NCBI RefSeq assembly: GCF_014696315.1
Contig: NZ_JACJPX010000073.1
Coordinates: forward strand, 1-41,590
Length of the DNA: 41,590 bases
DNA from: Calothrix membranacea FACHB-236
GTDB lineage: Bacteria; Cyanobacteriota; Cyanobacteriia; Cyanobacteriales; Nostocaceae
Direction of reading: 5' to 3'
Shown here piece by piece: positions 24,439 to 33,324 of this stretch (positions are counted from its first letter, which is position 1; every line of letters begins with the position of its first letter). The notes beneath the pieces were generated by a model that saw nothing but the letters and a program-made list of their open reading frames with translations, did not search any database and had not been told where the DNA came from. The position numbers were made by a program, and so were the translations under genes.

Positions 24439-24528
24439 ATGGCGATTTTGACATTGGGATGGGTATCACTGTTGGTCGTATTCACTTGGTCAATTGCAAT
24501 GGTAGTTTGGGGCCGTAACGGACTATAG
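24439..24528 (+). CDS. petN: Cytochrome b6f complex subunit 8 (PetN)
   Basis: A 29-residue single-helix protein: [14 protein letters not shown], then [15 protein letters not shown]. This is the full length and near-invariant sequence of PetN, a small subunit needed for assembly of the cytochrome b6f dimer in thylakoids. Too short for ordinary gene callers. A second small membrane-protein gene follows after 7 bp. Confidence 0.95.
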   Translation: MAILTLGWVSLLVVFTWSIAMVVWGRNGL

Positions 24529-24535
24529 AAGCATC

Positions 24536-24697
24536 GTGGAAAGTCCATTCCTGAGTATTTTGGCATTAGTTGCTGTAGTGCTGCTAGTCGCAGTCACAGG
24601 AGGCGTTGGTTATTTAACTCTGGCAGATTGGCGCGATCGCCGTCTTCGAGAAAATGAAAAACGCGAAACCAAACGCAATACTCCCAAGCGGAAGTGA
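24536..24697 (+). CDS. Small single-helix membrane protein downstream of petN
   Basis: GTG-start frame of 53 residues: VESPFLSILALVAVV leads into a hydrophobic helix (LLVAVTGGVGYLTLA), then a highly charged basic tail (DWRDRRLRENEKRETKRNTP, ending KRK). One N-terminal helix with a positively charged C-terminus suggests a thylakoid or plasma-membrane protein with its tail in the cytoplasm. The seven-base gap to petN and the shared strand suggest co-transcription. Function unknown. The coherent helix-plus-tail design makes chance unlikely. Confidence 0.65.
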   Translation: MESPFLSILALVAVVLLVAVTGGVGYLTLADWRDRRLRENEKRETKRNTPKRK

Positions 24698-24747
24698 TTT
24701 CTGCTTGGCATACTACAGCCCAATTTTCTAGAGTCAAAAATTTTTTC

Positions 24748-24773
24748 TGAGGGGTAGCGATCGCTACCCCTCA
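24748..24773. terminator. 26-bp perfect palindrome centred on a HIP1 site
   Basis: TGAGGGGTA, GCGATCGC and TACCCCTCA follow each other as one perfect palindrome, 50 bp after the small membrane-protein gene. There is no T-tract on the plus strand, so termination is uncertain. The arms match the hairpin at 9001-9019. Confidence 0.5.
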
Positions 24774-24972
24774 CTTGTATGAATATATACATTATTCATA
24801 CTAACTTAAACGAATTTTAGTCATTATACCTATGTCTAAAGATAGATATGTATAAGTTGTATGTTATTTCACGTATGCCTTGAGATACAAAACTTAAAAT
24901 ATTTGTTATCTTAACGGTATTTATGGGCATCTTAAATATAGAAGACTCTAAGTATTTAAAGCCCTATTTGGC

Positions 24973-27900
24973 ATGGAAAACTCCTTTTCGCTACAATCTT
25001 CAAACCCAAATACTGAGCAAGAAGCATATCAGCCAGATCAGAGATATTCCCTCTATCAAGGCGATCAACATAGAGCCTTGTCTAAAGTAATTGCACGTAT
25101 CCGCGAATCTTTGGATATAGAAACCATATTTAAAACTACGGTCAAAGAAGTACGCCAGCTGCTTAATAGTGACAGGGTAGGAGTTTTCCGTTTTTACCCT
25201 AATTTGGGATGGGAAGGAGAATTTATCTATGAAGATGTGGCTGCAGAATGGAGTTCAGCGCTAAAAGCTAAACTGCGCGATCAATGTTTTGCTACGGAAT
25301 TTGCTGGGTTATATCAGCAAGGGCGAATTAATGTCATACCTGATATTTATCAAGCTAATATTAGTGATTGTCATATCAAGCTTTTAGAAAGATTCCAAGT
25401 TCGTGCTAATATTGCTGTCCCCCTAATGAAAGGTAAAGATTTATGGGGGTTGCTATGTATTCATCAGTGTAGTGAACCTAGGCAATGGCAAGCATCAGAA
25501 GTTGAATTTGCCCAACTCATTGCTGAACATTTAGGAGTTGCATTACTACAGGCAGATTATCTCGAACAAGTAAAAATACAATCAACACAATTAGCACAAG
25601 CAACAGCCAGAGCCAAAGTAGCGGAATGGCAAAAAACCATAGCCATAACTGTAGAAAAAATTCGTCAGTTTCTCGATTTAAAAAGCATTTTCCATGCTAG
25701 TACTGATGAACTCAGAAAATTGCTGAATGCCGATCGAGTTGCTATTTACCGTTTCAATCCAGATTGGAGTGGTGAATTTGTATTTGAATCAGTAGCAGAA
25801 GGTTGGACTTCTCTAATTGATGAACAATCGCAGCGTCCGGAATTAGGTGACAATGTCAGTGAATGTAGTGTTAAGGATTTAGCGGAAGTTCCTTTAGTAG
25901 ATACTTACTTACAAGATACAGAAGGTGGACGTTTTACTAGAGGCGAAGTTTACCGCATTTGTAATGATATTTATAAAGCGAATTTTAGTGAATGCTACAT
26001 TAGAGTCTTAGAAAGCTATCAAGCCAAAGCTTATGTAATTATTGCCATTTACCACGGACAAAAACTTTGGGGTTTGCTAGCTGTTTATCAAAACGATAGC
26101 AGTCGTGATTGGCAAGAAGATGAAGTTTATTTACTGACTCAAGTTGGTACTCAACTAGGTGTTGCTTTACAGCAAGCAGAATTTTTACAACAATCACAAA
26201 ATCAAGCAGCTGAACTCACGAAAGCTGCGGAAAGACAAAGGGCGCTGGCGAATACCGTCGAGAAAATTCGGCAATCATTGGATATTGACACCATATTTAA
26301 AACTACAACTCAAGAAGTACGAGGATTATTACAAGTAGAACGAGTATCAATTTATCGCTTTAATCCTGACTGGAGTGGTGAATTTGTGGCAGATTCTATT
26401 GTTGATGGCTGGACAAGAGTAATACAGCCACAATCTACAACAGAACAAGTACTTTTGCCAGGAACACCAGCAGGTAAATATGCGCGTCACGAAATATTTG
26501 TACCTATTTCTCAAGGTGAAAAACTTTGGGGTTTATTAGTAGCTTATCAAAACTCCCAAGCACGTTATTGGCAAAATGAAGAAATCAATTTGTTAGCACA
26601 AGTGGGCGTGCAATTAGGAGTAGCAATACAGCAAGCAGAAACCTTGAAGCAGGTACAGCTACAAGCGCAGCAATTGGCTCAAGCAGCGGAAAGAGAACGG
26701 AAAGCTACCGAAAGAGAGAAAGCTTTAGCTGCAACTGTTAAGAAAATGCGCCAATCTCTTAACCTTGATACCATCTTTGCCACCACTACTCAAGAAGTGC
26801 AAAGACTATTAGAACTTGACAGAGCAACAATTTATCGCTTTAAAGAAGACCATAATGTTGAGTTTGTAGCTGAGTCATTAGCAAATAGTGAAACAGTTAA
26901 TCGGCAAGTTGTACCTTTAATTATTAGAGATTACTTCCAACAAATTCAAGGCAGAGATTACCATAATAATAAAATTCTGGCTATTAAAGATATTTATAAT
27001 ACGGAAAATCATACTAATCATATTTCTTTACTACATCCTATAGTAGCTAGAGCATATATGATTGTGCCAATTTTCCAAGGCGAAGAAATTTGGGGCTTAC
27101 TGGCAGTATATCAAAATAGTAAATCTCGCGATTGGCAAGAAGATGAAGTTGATTTACTAGTGCATATTGCCAATCAATTAGGTGTAGGAATTCAGCAAGC
27201 AGAATTACTAGAACAAACTCAGCGCCAAAAAGAAGAACTGACACAAACACTAACAGAGTTACAACGCACTCAAACTCAGTTAATTCAAAGTGAAAAAATG
27301 GCTGGGTTAGGACAAGTAGTTGCTGGTGTAGCCCACGAAATTAATAACCCAATTAATTTTATTTATGGCAATATTTCCCATGTCACTGAATACACGGAAG
27401 ATTTGCTAAAACTGCTGCGAATTTATCAAAAAAATTATCCTAATCCGAAAGCAGAAGTTAAACAGCAAACTGCAGAACTAGATGTAGAATTTATTGCTCA
27501 AGACTTACCTAAGATTCTTAAATCTATGAATTTTGGTGCAGAACGCATCAGCGAATTAGTCCTTTCATTACGTACTTTTTCACGCTTGGATGAAGCAGAT
27601 ATGAAACCTGTGAATATCCATGAAGGTATTGACAGTACATTAATGATTTTACAACATCGTCTAAAACTGCAGGCTGATGGGAGTGCTATTGAAGTAGTGA
27701 AGAAATACTCTCCATTACCTCCAATTGAGTGCTATGCAGCCGACATGAATCAAGTATTTATGAATATTCTTAGCAATGCAATTGATGCACTAGAAAATGC
27801 GGTAAAAGTGAAAAAAACCATTGAACATCCTCAACTTTACATTTATACAGAACTGGTAGATGAAAATTCCATCCAGATTCGGATTGTTGACAATGGTTGT

Positions 27901-28101
27901 GGCGTTCCAGAAAATATGCGATCGCGAATTTTTGATCCGTTCTTTACTACCAAGGAACCAGGTAAGGGTACAGGCTTAGGATTATACATTAGCTATCAGA
28001 TTGTTGTAGAAAAACACGGCGGTCAAATTCAGTGCTTTTCCCAACCTGATAAAGGTTCTGAGTTCTTAATCAAAATTCCGATTAAACGGGCAGTCAGCTA
28101 A
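24973..28101 (+). CDS. Four-GAF sensor histidine kinase with cyanobacteriochrome-like motifs
   Basis: A 1042-residue soluble sensor with four GAF domains joined by helical linkers, then a kinase. GAF1 (about 46-195) has [20 protein letters not shown] with Cys133-His134 at the position of the bilin-binding Cys of cyanobacteriochromes. GAF2 (about 226-405) has [20 protein letters not shown] with Cys341-Tyr342. GAF3 (about 420-555) is shortened and lacks this region. GAF4 (about 580-760) keeps the frame but has Asn in place of Cys ([14 protein letters not shown]). The kinase has H-box [13 protein letters not shown] with His788, N-box [11 protein letters not shown]1 DNGCGVPE and G2 GTGLGLYIS. Linkers repeat [12 protein letters not shown]-like text, showing tandem duplication. 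No response regulator is nearby. Bilin binding is an inference from the motifs. Confidence 0.88.
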   Translation: MENSFSLQSSNPNTEQEAYQPDQRYSLYQGDQHRALSKVIARIRESLDIETIFKTTVKEVRQLLNSDRVGVFRFYPNLGWEGEFIYEDVAAEWSSALKAKLRDQCFATEFAGLYQQGRINVIPDIYQANISDCHIKLLERFQVRANIAVPLMKGKDLWGLLCIHQCSEPRQWQASEVEFAQLIAEHLGVALLQADYLEQVKIQSTQLAQATARAKVAEWQKTIAITVEKIRQFLDLKSIFHASTDELRKLLNADRVAIYRFNPDWSGEFVFESVAEGWTSLIDEQSQRPELGDNVSECSVKDLAEVPLVDTYLQDTEGGRFTRGEVYRICNDIYKANFSECYIRVLESYQAKAYVIIAIYHGQKLWGLLAVYQNDSSRDWQEDEVYLLTQVGTQLGVALQQAEFLQQSQNQAAELTKAAERQRALANTVEKIRQSLDIDTIFKTTTQEVRGLLQVERVSIYRFNPDWSGEFVADSIVDGWTRVIQPQSTTEQVLLPGTPAGKYARHEIFVPISQGEKLWGLLVAYQNSQARYWQNEEINLLAQVGVQLGVAIQQAETLKQVQLQAQQLAQAAERERKATEREKALAATVKKMRQSLNLDTIFATTTQEVQRLLELDRATIYRFKEDHNVEFVAESLANSETVNRQVVPLIIRDYFQQIQGRDYHNNKILAIKDIYNTENHTNHISLLHPIVARAYMIVPIFQGEEIWGLLAVYQNSKSRDWQEDEVDLLVHIANQLGVGIQQAELLEQTQRQKEELTQTLTELQRTQTQLIQSEKMAGLGQVVAGVAHEINNPINFIYGNISHVTEYTEDLLKLLRIYQKNYPNPKAEVKQQTAELDVEFIAQDLPKILKSMNFGAERISELVLSLRTFSRLDEADMKPVNIHEGIDSTLMILQHRLKLQADGSAIEVVKKYSPLPPIECYAADMNQVFMNILSNAIDALENAVKVKKTIEHPQLYIYTELVDENSIQIRIVDNGCGVPENMRSRIFDPFFTTKEPGKGTGLGLYISYQIVVEKHGGQIQCFSQPDKGSEFLIKIPIKRAVS

Positions 28102-28157
28102 AATAAAGCTTGTCTGTAATGCGATGCTACTTCCAAATAGTGACTGCTTTATTTTTT
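28100..28157 (+). terminator. Possible intrinsic terminator after the GAF kinase
   Basis: The perfect 10-bp arms AAAATAAAGC (28100-28109) and GCTTTATTTT (28146-28155) enclose a 36-nt loop and run into a T-tract. The stem is AT-rich and the loop long, so strength is uncertain. It would separate the kinase gene from the next gene. Confidence 0.45.
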
Positions 28158-28170
28158 GGACTAGCCTGCA

Positions 28171-28713
28171 ATGTATATGTCAGAAGCAAATAACAAGTTA
28201 ATTATCTTGCAAATGTACCATTCCTTCGATCAAGGCGATTTTGAGACATTGCAGGATTTGCTAGCATCAGATTTTGTGGCTTATATACCAGGTGTTACTG
28301 AACCGCTAAATCGTGAAGCATTTATGCATTCTGTACTGATGAATTTTCATTCTGCCTTTCCCGATGGCACTCATAGATTTGAAGATGTCATTTGTGAAGC
28401 GGATAAAGTGGTTACACGCGGCACTTTTAGCGGTACTCATCGGGGAGAATTACAAGGAATTCCGCCTACAGGCAAGCAAATCACCATTCCATTCTTCCAT
28501 ATCGATCGCCTCGTAGATGCTAAACTCGTAGAACACTGGGGTCAAAGTGATTTGCTAGGCTTGATGCAACAAGTGGGAATCATCCCAATACCAGGGCCAG
28601 GTTTAATTCTGCGAAAATTTTATTGGGCAGTAAGCGGAGCTATGCCGAAGGCTTATCGCTTCAATTACTCGTACATCCAAGCTCTAAGTATCTTAATGAA
28701 AAAGTATCATTAA
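28171..28713 (+). CDS. SnoaL-like (NTF2-fold) ester cyclase family protein
   Basis: A 180-residue protein whose first 140 residues match the SnoaL-like polyketide cyclase family: LQMYHSFDQGDFETLQDLLA, FVAYIPGVTEPLNREAF, HRFEDVICEADKVVTRGTFS, GTHRGELQGIPPTGKQITIP, FFHIDRLVDAKLVEHWGQSD. Such proteins have a cone-shaped pocket and varied, often unknown, functions. The C-terminal extension (about 150-180) includes SGAMPKAYRFN, which is encoded by a dispersed repeat (28634-28659). The first ATG (28171) is followed by another at 28177. dusB starts 22 bp after the stop, so the two may be co-transcribed. Confidence 0.75.
   Translation: MYMSEANNKLIILQMYHSFDQGDFETLQDLLASDFVAYIPGVTEPLNREAFMHSVLMNFHSAFPDGTHRFEDVICEADKVVTRGTFSGTHRGELQGIPPTGKQITIPFFHIDRLVDAKLVEHWGQSDLLGLMQQVGIIPIPGPGLILRKFYWAVSGAMPKAYRFNYSYIQALSILMKKYH
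28634..28659 (+). repeat. Dispersed repeat read as protein in the SnoaL-like gene
   Basis: GCGGAGCTATGCCGAAGG followed by CTTATCGC resembles the short GCGGAGC...GAAGGC...CGC repeat that, from general knowledge, is scattered in Nostoc-type genomes. It adds SGAMPKAYR in frame outside the conserved fold. Confidence 0.5.
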
Positions 28714-28735
28714 TATTGCATTTTGAATTATTTGT

Positions 28736-29794
28736 ATGGTTACTCTATCTCCTAGCCTCAAAGCTAGACTCTCTCAACCCCTAAAAATCGGTGCTTTGGC
28801 AGTCAACAGCCGGGTTTTACAGTCGCCTTTATCTGGTGTCACGGATATGGTATTTCGTCGTCTGGTACGTCGCTATGCACCAGATTCGATGATGTACACC
28901 GAAATGGTGAACGCTACGGGGTTGCACTATGTGAAAGAGTTACCGAAAATTATGGAGGTAGATCCCAATGAACGACCAATTAGTATCCAGCTATTTGATT
29001 GTCGCCCAGATTTTTTAGCAGAAGCAGCAGTTAAAGCGGTAGAGGAAGGCGCTGATACTGTTGATATTAATATGGGATGTCCTGTAAATAAAATTACTAA
29101 AAATGGCGGTGGTTCTTCGCTATTAAGACAGCCAGAAGTAGCAGAGGCAATAGTTAGAGAGGTAGTCAAGGCTGTTGATGTACCTGTAACAGTCAAAACC
29201 CGTATTGGCTGGAATGATAAGGAAATTACCATTCTCGATTTTGCTAAGCGCATGGAAGACGCAGGCGCACAAATGATCACCGTGCATGGACGTACCCGCG
29301 CCCAAGGCTACAATGGCAATGCGCGCTGGGAATGGATTGCGCGTGTGAAGGAAATCCTATCTATTCCAGTGATTGGTAATGGCGATATCTTCTCAGTAGA
29401 AGCGGCGATGAAATGCTTAGAGCAAACTGGTGCTGATGGGGTGATGTGTTCCCGTGGGACTTTAGGTTATCCGTTTTTGGTGGGAGAAGTTGATTACTTC
29501 TTGAAAACTGGAGAACTGTTACCGCCGCCTACACCGATTCAGCGCTTGGAATGTGCTAGAGAACATTTACAAGCTTTATGGGAATATAAAGGCAATCGCG
29601 GTGTGCGTCAAGCCCGCAAGCACATGACTTGGTACGCTAAAGGCTTTGTCGGTGCTGCTGATTTGCGCGGACAGCTAAGTGCTGTAGAAACTGTCAATCA
29701 AGGTTTAGATTTGATTGATCGCGCAATTGAACAACTAACTAAGGGTTATGAACCAGAATTAGATGCAGAATCTAATTTTGCTTTTGTTTCATAA
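28736..29794 (+). CDS. dusB: tRNA-dihydrouridine synthase, DusB/Nifr3 type
   Basis: A 352-residue FMN TIM-barrel enzyme that reduces uridine to dihydrouridine in tRNA D-loops using NAD(P)H. Seen: N-terminal LQSPLSGVTDMVFRRLVRRY (flavin loop); PISIQLFDCRPDFL; the catalytic-loop motif DINMGCPVNKITKNGGGSSL with Cys115 as proton donor; VTVKTRIGW; TVHGRTRAQGYNGNARW; IPVIGNGDIF; and the C-terminal helical RNA-binding region with HMTWYAKG. Length and motifs are standard. It follows the SnoaL-like gene by 22 bp. Confidence 0.92.
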   Translation: MVTLSPSLKARLSQPLKIGALAVNSRVLQSPLSGVTDMVFRRLVRRYAPDSMMYTEMVNATGLHYVKELPKIMEVDPNERPISIQLFDCRPDFLAEAAVKAVEEGADTVDINMGCPVNKITKNGGGSSLLRQPEVAEAIVREVVKAVDVPVTVKTRIGWNDKEITILDFAKRMEDAGAQMITVHGRTRAQGYNGNARWEWIARVKEILSIPVIGNGDIFSVEAAMKCLEQTGADGVMCSRGTLGYPFLVGEVDYFLKTGELLPPPTPIQRLECAREHLQALWEYKGNRGVRQARKHMTWYAKGFVGAADLRGQLSAVETVNQGLDLIDRAIEQLTKGYEPELDAESNFAFVS

Positions 29795-29897
29795 GTTGTG
29801 ACGCAGTTGAATTGGAGATTGCGCGCTTAGGTTGTCAAGATTCTCTTGCAGAAACAACGCACAAATTTAGTCAGGAGAAACAAGATTACAATCTTCT

Positions 29898-30398
29898 ATG
29901 CTTGAGTTCAAACCGATCAACTTAGAGCGGGATCAAGATTTATGCGTTCGGTTCAGAGCAGACTCTTTCATTTGCAGTTTTGGTTCAGCCGCTCGGTTTT
30001 ATAAAGAGGATGGAAGCGGATCTGAGCAATATTTGCGGTGGCTGAGACAGCGTATGACAGAAATTCCGAACAGTTGTGTACATGTTTGGAAACAAGAGCA
30101 AATTATTGGGCAAATTGAGATGATGCGTTGTCGAAACGATTCAAGCGTTGGCTACGTCAATTTGTTTTACCTGACTCCAGAGTTTCGAGGTTTGGGTTTT
30201 GGTCAGCAGTTAGATGAACACGCAGCTGATTTTTTCCAGCGTCTGGGTTGTCACTCAGCCCGCTTGAACGTCAGTCCTACGAATCGAGTGGCAATGAGAT
30301 TTTATCTCAAGCACGGATGGGTTGATTTGGGGCAACGGGAAGATGATCCTGAAGTTCACTATTTTGAAAAGAAATATGGAGTTAACTTACTGAACTGA
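29898..30398 (+). CDS. GNAT family N-acetyltransferase
   Basis: A 166-residue GCN5-related acetyltransferase. Motif A, which binds acetyl-CoA pyrophosphate, is seen as FYLTPEFRGLGFGQQLDEHA (R-G-x-G-F/G pattern), preceded by the strand IGQIEMMRC and followed by LNVSPTNRVAMRFYLKHGW and the closing HYFEKKY. It begins FKPINLERDQDLCVRFRADS. Substrate unknown. No partner gene; about 100 bp downstream of dusB on the same strand. Confidence 0.85.
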   Translation: MLEFKPINLERDQDLCVRFRADSFICSFGSAARFYKEDGSGSEQYLRWLRQRMTEIPNSCVHVWKQEQIIGQIEMMRCRNDSSVGYVNLFYLTPEFRGLGFGQQLDEHAADFFQRLGCHSARLNVSPTNRVAMRFYLKHGWVDLGQREDDPEVHYFEKKYGVNLLN

Positions 30399-30461
30399 CA
30401 CGCCTAAAATTAGGTATTAGATTTGATTCCAAGACGAATTTTAAATTGGTATGACAAAGGG

Positions 30462-30489
30462 GTAGGGGCACAGCAATGCTGTGCCCTCC
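30462..30489 (+). repeat. REP palindrome between convergent genes
   Basis: GTAGGGG with stem CACAGC/GCTGTG around AAT and CCCTCC end. It lies between the GNAT stop (30398) and the PEP-CTERM gene stop (30523), which converge; a shared terminator role is possible. The stem differs from other copies by paired changes. Confidence 0.85.
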
Positions 30490-30522
30490 GAATGATTGAT
30501 AGGTTGTAAATATTGTTTGAAT

Positions 30523-31482
30523 TTAAATTGGCTTAACTTGATGGCGTTTACTCAAAGACAAACCTAACAGCGTAGCAATTAATCCTAATCCAGCCAAAGG
30601 TGTTGGTTCAGGAACACGTTTTGGCTGAGATGGAGTAGTTGGAGGTGTATATAAATTGCCATTAAATAAGTAATTATGAGATTCTCCATTTCCGGTTAAG
30701 GAACCTACAACTACGTTACCGTTAACTTGACCATTATTAAAGTTGAAATTAGCTAAAGGTGCTAGAATACTACCTTCAATGCCAATTCCACTAGCAGTTA
30801 AGTTGGTGGCTTCATAGAAGTTGTAAATCACCTTTTGCTTATCTGTACCAATGATATTAAAGCCGAAGTTTTGCATCGAAACATTCTTACCACTGATATT
30901 TACAACAACAGTGGAATTTGCATCAGCTTTAATTTCAAAATAGTTGGTTTTTGAAACATCTGCACCTGAAAGATTAAACACATTAAAAGCACTACCGCTA
31001 GCAGCCAGGTTAATAGCGCCCCAAGATTGCACTGTGGTTTTACCAGTGGGAGTCAAGCTTGCCAATGATTGCGAGAGCGATCGCAGTTCTGCTGCTGCGG
31101 TATTAAAATCTATGGGATTGCCTTTGCTGAGGGTACCATTGGGGAAGCCAACATTATTAGCAACCTTGGCAACGCCTCCATAAACAGCATTACCGTGGTA
31201 AACTTGACCGTTACTTAAAGTCAAGTTTTGCCCAGCTACTACTACATTTCCGCTATTATTAGCCAGTTTACTTCCCAATCCACCCACAAAATTGATATTA
31301 CCGCCAGCAGCTAGCTTACCTTCAATATCTGTATATTGCTGAGTTACATTTCCTAAAGAAAATACGTTGTAACTAGAGGCGATTCCTAATCCGGCTGCAT
31401 TTGCTTTTTGTGAGATACCCACAGATAGAGTTACAAGCATCGGTGCTGCTATCCCAGCACATAAATAGCTTTTGAATTTCAT
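30523..31482 (-). CDS. Choice-of-anchor A / PEP-CTERM exported protein
   Basis: A 319-residue exported protein. The N-terminal signal peptide is LCAGIAAPMLVTLSVGISQK followed by a likely cleavage after ANAA. The body matches the choice-of-anchor A domain: YNVFSLGNVTQQYTDIEGKL, AAGGNINFVGG, GNVVVAGQNLTLSNGQVYHG, then GIEGSILAPLANFNFNNG and QVNGNVVVGSL. The C-terminal sorting signal is VPEPTPLAGLGLIATLLGLS followed by a basic tail, the PEP-CTERM pattern processed by exosortase. Such proteins are surface or extracellular-matrix components; the function here is unknown. It is a single gene with 258 bp of featureless upstream DNA. Confidence 0.9.
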   Translation of the reverse strand: MKFKSYLCAGIAAPMLVTLSVGISQKANAAGLGIASSYNVFSLGNVTQQYTDIEGKLAAGGNINFVGGLGSKLANNSGNVVVAGQNLTLSNGQVYHGNAVYGGVAKVANNVGFPNGTLSKGNPIDFNTAAAELRSLSQSLASLTPTGKTTVQSWGAINLAASGSAFNVFNLSGADVSKTNYFEIKADANSTVVVNISGKNVSMQNFGFNIIGTDKQKVIYNFYEATNLTASGIGIEGSILAPLANFNFNNGQVNGNVVVGSLTGNGESHNYLFNGNLYTPPTTPSQPKRVPEPTPLAGLGLIATLLGLSLSKRHQVKPI

Positions 31483-31740
31483 AATCTGATTGTCTAGCCA
31501 ATTTATTGATGTTCATAATCATCCTATGAGACAAACAATATCCGACATTCTTTGTTAGGAGAAATTTATTGCATTTTTTATGTGTGTTGGATTTAGATGT
31601 TATTCTTTTGAAGTTTTTAATTTGCCTGTAAGCTTACTGTTGACTCGATGAACTAAGTTTTTAAAATAAAATTTTCCGTAATTACCGATTGATTGAGTCA
31701 CGCAATATTTTTATGGTTTACTAAAAAATACTGTAATTTT

Positions 31741-33204
31741 CTATTTGATAACTTTGAGATTAGATAGGCTTGAATCTTCGCAACCAGTGATAAATCCGCC
31801 TGTTGCTTGGATTTGTTGCAGGTATTCAATGGCAGATTGAGTAATGAATTCTCCCGGCATTAATACGGGTATGCCTGGGGGATAGGGACAGATAATTTCA
31901 GCACAGATGCGATCGCAGCTTTCTTGCAGAGGTAAAGTTTCTGTAGAGCTAAAAAAAGCCTCACGGGGAGAAATTTGCACAGAATTGCCCAGCTTAAAAA
32001 TATCATCCCATAAAATTAACGTCTTTTTTTCTGGCTGTGCTGGGTGCATCTGAGACAGAGTAGTAAAACTCTCAACTAATTTTTCAATATGAGCTTGGGT
32101 GTTGCCGTGACTAATAATAAAGGTGAGATGTTGTAATGAAGCGAATTCTGGCGTTACACCCAGCTTTTCATCTAAAATTTCCTCAGCCTCAAAGCCAGTG
32201 AACCCTAAACGGGAAACAGTGACGGTGAGGCGGGTTTGATCCAATGCAGCAAAGCCTGGTGATTTGTTTTGCGGCATCTCTAAAACTGATAAACCCGGAA
32301 TTTGGCTAATTCTAGTTCTAGCTGCATTTGCAAGCTGCAAAGTATGAGACAGCAGTTGTTTACCAGATAATGCCATTTGCTGACGTGCGGCATCAAGGGA
32401 GGCTAAAAGTACATAGCTGGGGCTAGTAGATTGAACTAATTGCAAAGCTTTACTGATGCGATCGCTATCTATGCGATTGCCTTGAATGTGCAGCATGGAA
32501 GCTTGGGTCATCGCTCCCAGGGTTTTATGGATGGATTGGACAGTTAAATCTCCACCTGCGGCTAAAGCTGGGGTAGGTAATTGGGGATGAAAGGTAAAAT
32601 GTGCGCCGTGGGCTTCATCAACGAGTAAAGGGATATTGTATTGCTGGGTAATTTGGGCGATCGCTTCTACATCCCCACAAACGCCATAATATGTTGGGTA
32701 GACAATCATTACTGCTTTGGCATCAGGATGCTTTTGCAGCGAAGATTTCACCGCATTGGGTGTAATACTGTGGGCAATATCTAAAATTGGGTCATATTCT
32801 GGATTGAGGAAAATAGGGATAGCACCCGAGAGAATTAAACCCGCGATCGCAGAGGAATGTACATTACGCGGCAAAATAATTTTATCGCCAGGACTACAGG
32901 TAGCAAGAATTGCTGCTCCAATCCCACAGGTGGAACCATTGACCAGAAACCATGTTTGGGATGCACCAAAGGCTTGCGCCGCTAGTTGTTGCGCCTGTTG
33001 AATTGTGTCTTGGGGTGCAAAAAGATTATCTAAATTGGCTAATTCTGTTAAATCTGCGCGAAATATAGCTTTACCCAGCAAATCTGCTAAGGATGCTGCT
33101 ATTCCCTCGCCCTGTTTATGTCCTGGTGTGTAAAAGGGAGCATGAGGACGTGATGCCCAGATTTTTACAGCATCTAATAATGGTGTTTGGTTTTGATTCA
33201 GCAT
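31741..33204 (-). CDS. Orn/Lys/Arg decarboxylase family protein (fold-type I PLP)
   Basis: A 487-residue protein starting at the ATG 33202-33204 (MLNQNQTPLL); a TTG start nine codons upstream is less likely. Family motifs: HAPFYTPGHKQGEG; DLTELANLDNLFAP; FLVNGSTCGIGAAIL; VDEAHGAH (Asp196, PLP nitrogen contact); and the Schiff-base Lys227 in SIHKTLGAMTQASMLH. It has the short architecture without the N-terminal wing domain of E. coli inducible enzymes, like the YaaO/SpeA-type proteins of Gram-positives and cyanobacteria. Arginine or lysine decarboxylation for polyamine synthesis is the likely reaction, but the substrate is not determined by what I can see. chlP lies upstream on the same strand; the chlP stop is about 120 bp away. 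Confidence 0.88.
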   Translation of the reverse strand: MLNQNQTPLLDAVKIWASRPHAPFYTPGHKQGEGIAASLADLLGKAIFRADLTELANLDNLFAPQDTIQQAQQLAAQAFGASQTWFLVNGSTCGIGAAILATCSPGDKIILPRNVHSSAIAGLILSGAIPIFLNPEYDPILDIAHSITPNAVKSSLQKHPDAKAVMIVYPTYYGVCGDVEAIAQITQQYNIPLLVDEAHGAHFTFHPQLPTPALAAGGDLTVQSIHKTLGAMTQASMLHIQGNRIDSDRISKALQLVQSTSPSYVLLASLDAARQQMALSGKQLLSHTLQLANAARTRISQIPGLSVLEMPQNKSPGFAALDQTRLTVTVSRLGFTGFEAEEILDEKLGVTPEFASLQHLTFIISHGNTQAHIEKLVESFTTLSQMHPAQPEKKTLILWDDIFKLGNSVQISPREAFFSSTETLPLQESCDRICAEIICPYPPGIPVLMPGEFITQSAIEYLQQIQATGGFITGCEDSSLSNLKVIK

Positions 33205-33324
33205 AAAAATTACAGAGGAGTCAAGGAGCAAATCAATTCAGAATTTCCAGTAAAACTGCAAAATCTGAATTTTCTGCCCCTCATCTCCTCTGCTATGAGC
33301 CAAGAGTATAATTACGTGCAACTA

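Noticed and set aside
24748-24773. Replication origin or recombination site
   Set aside because: A single palindrome with a HIP1 core; no DnaA-box cluster or integrase nearby, and the arms recur at 9001.
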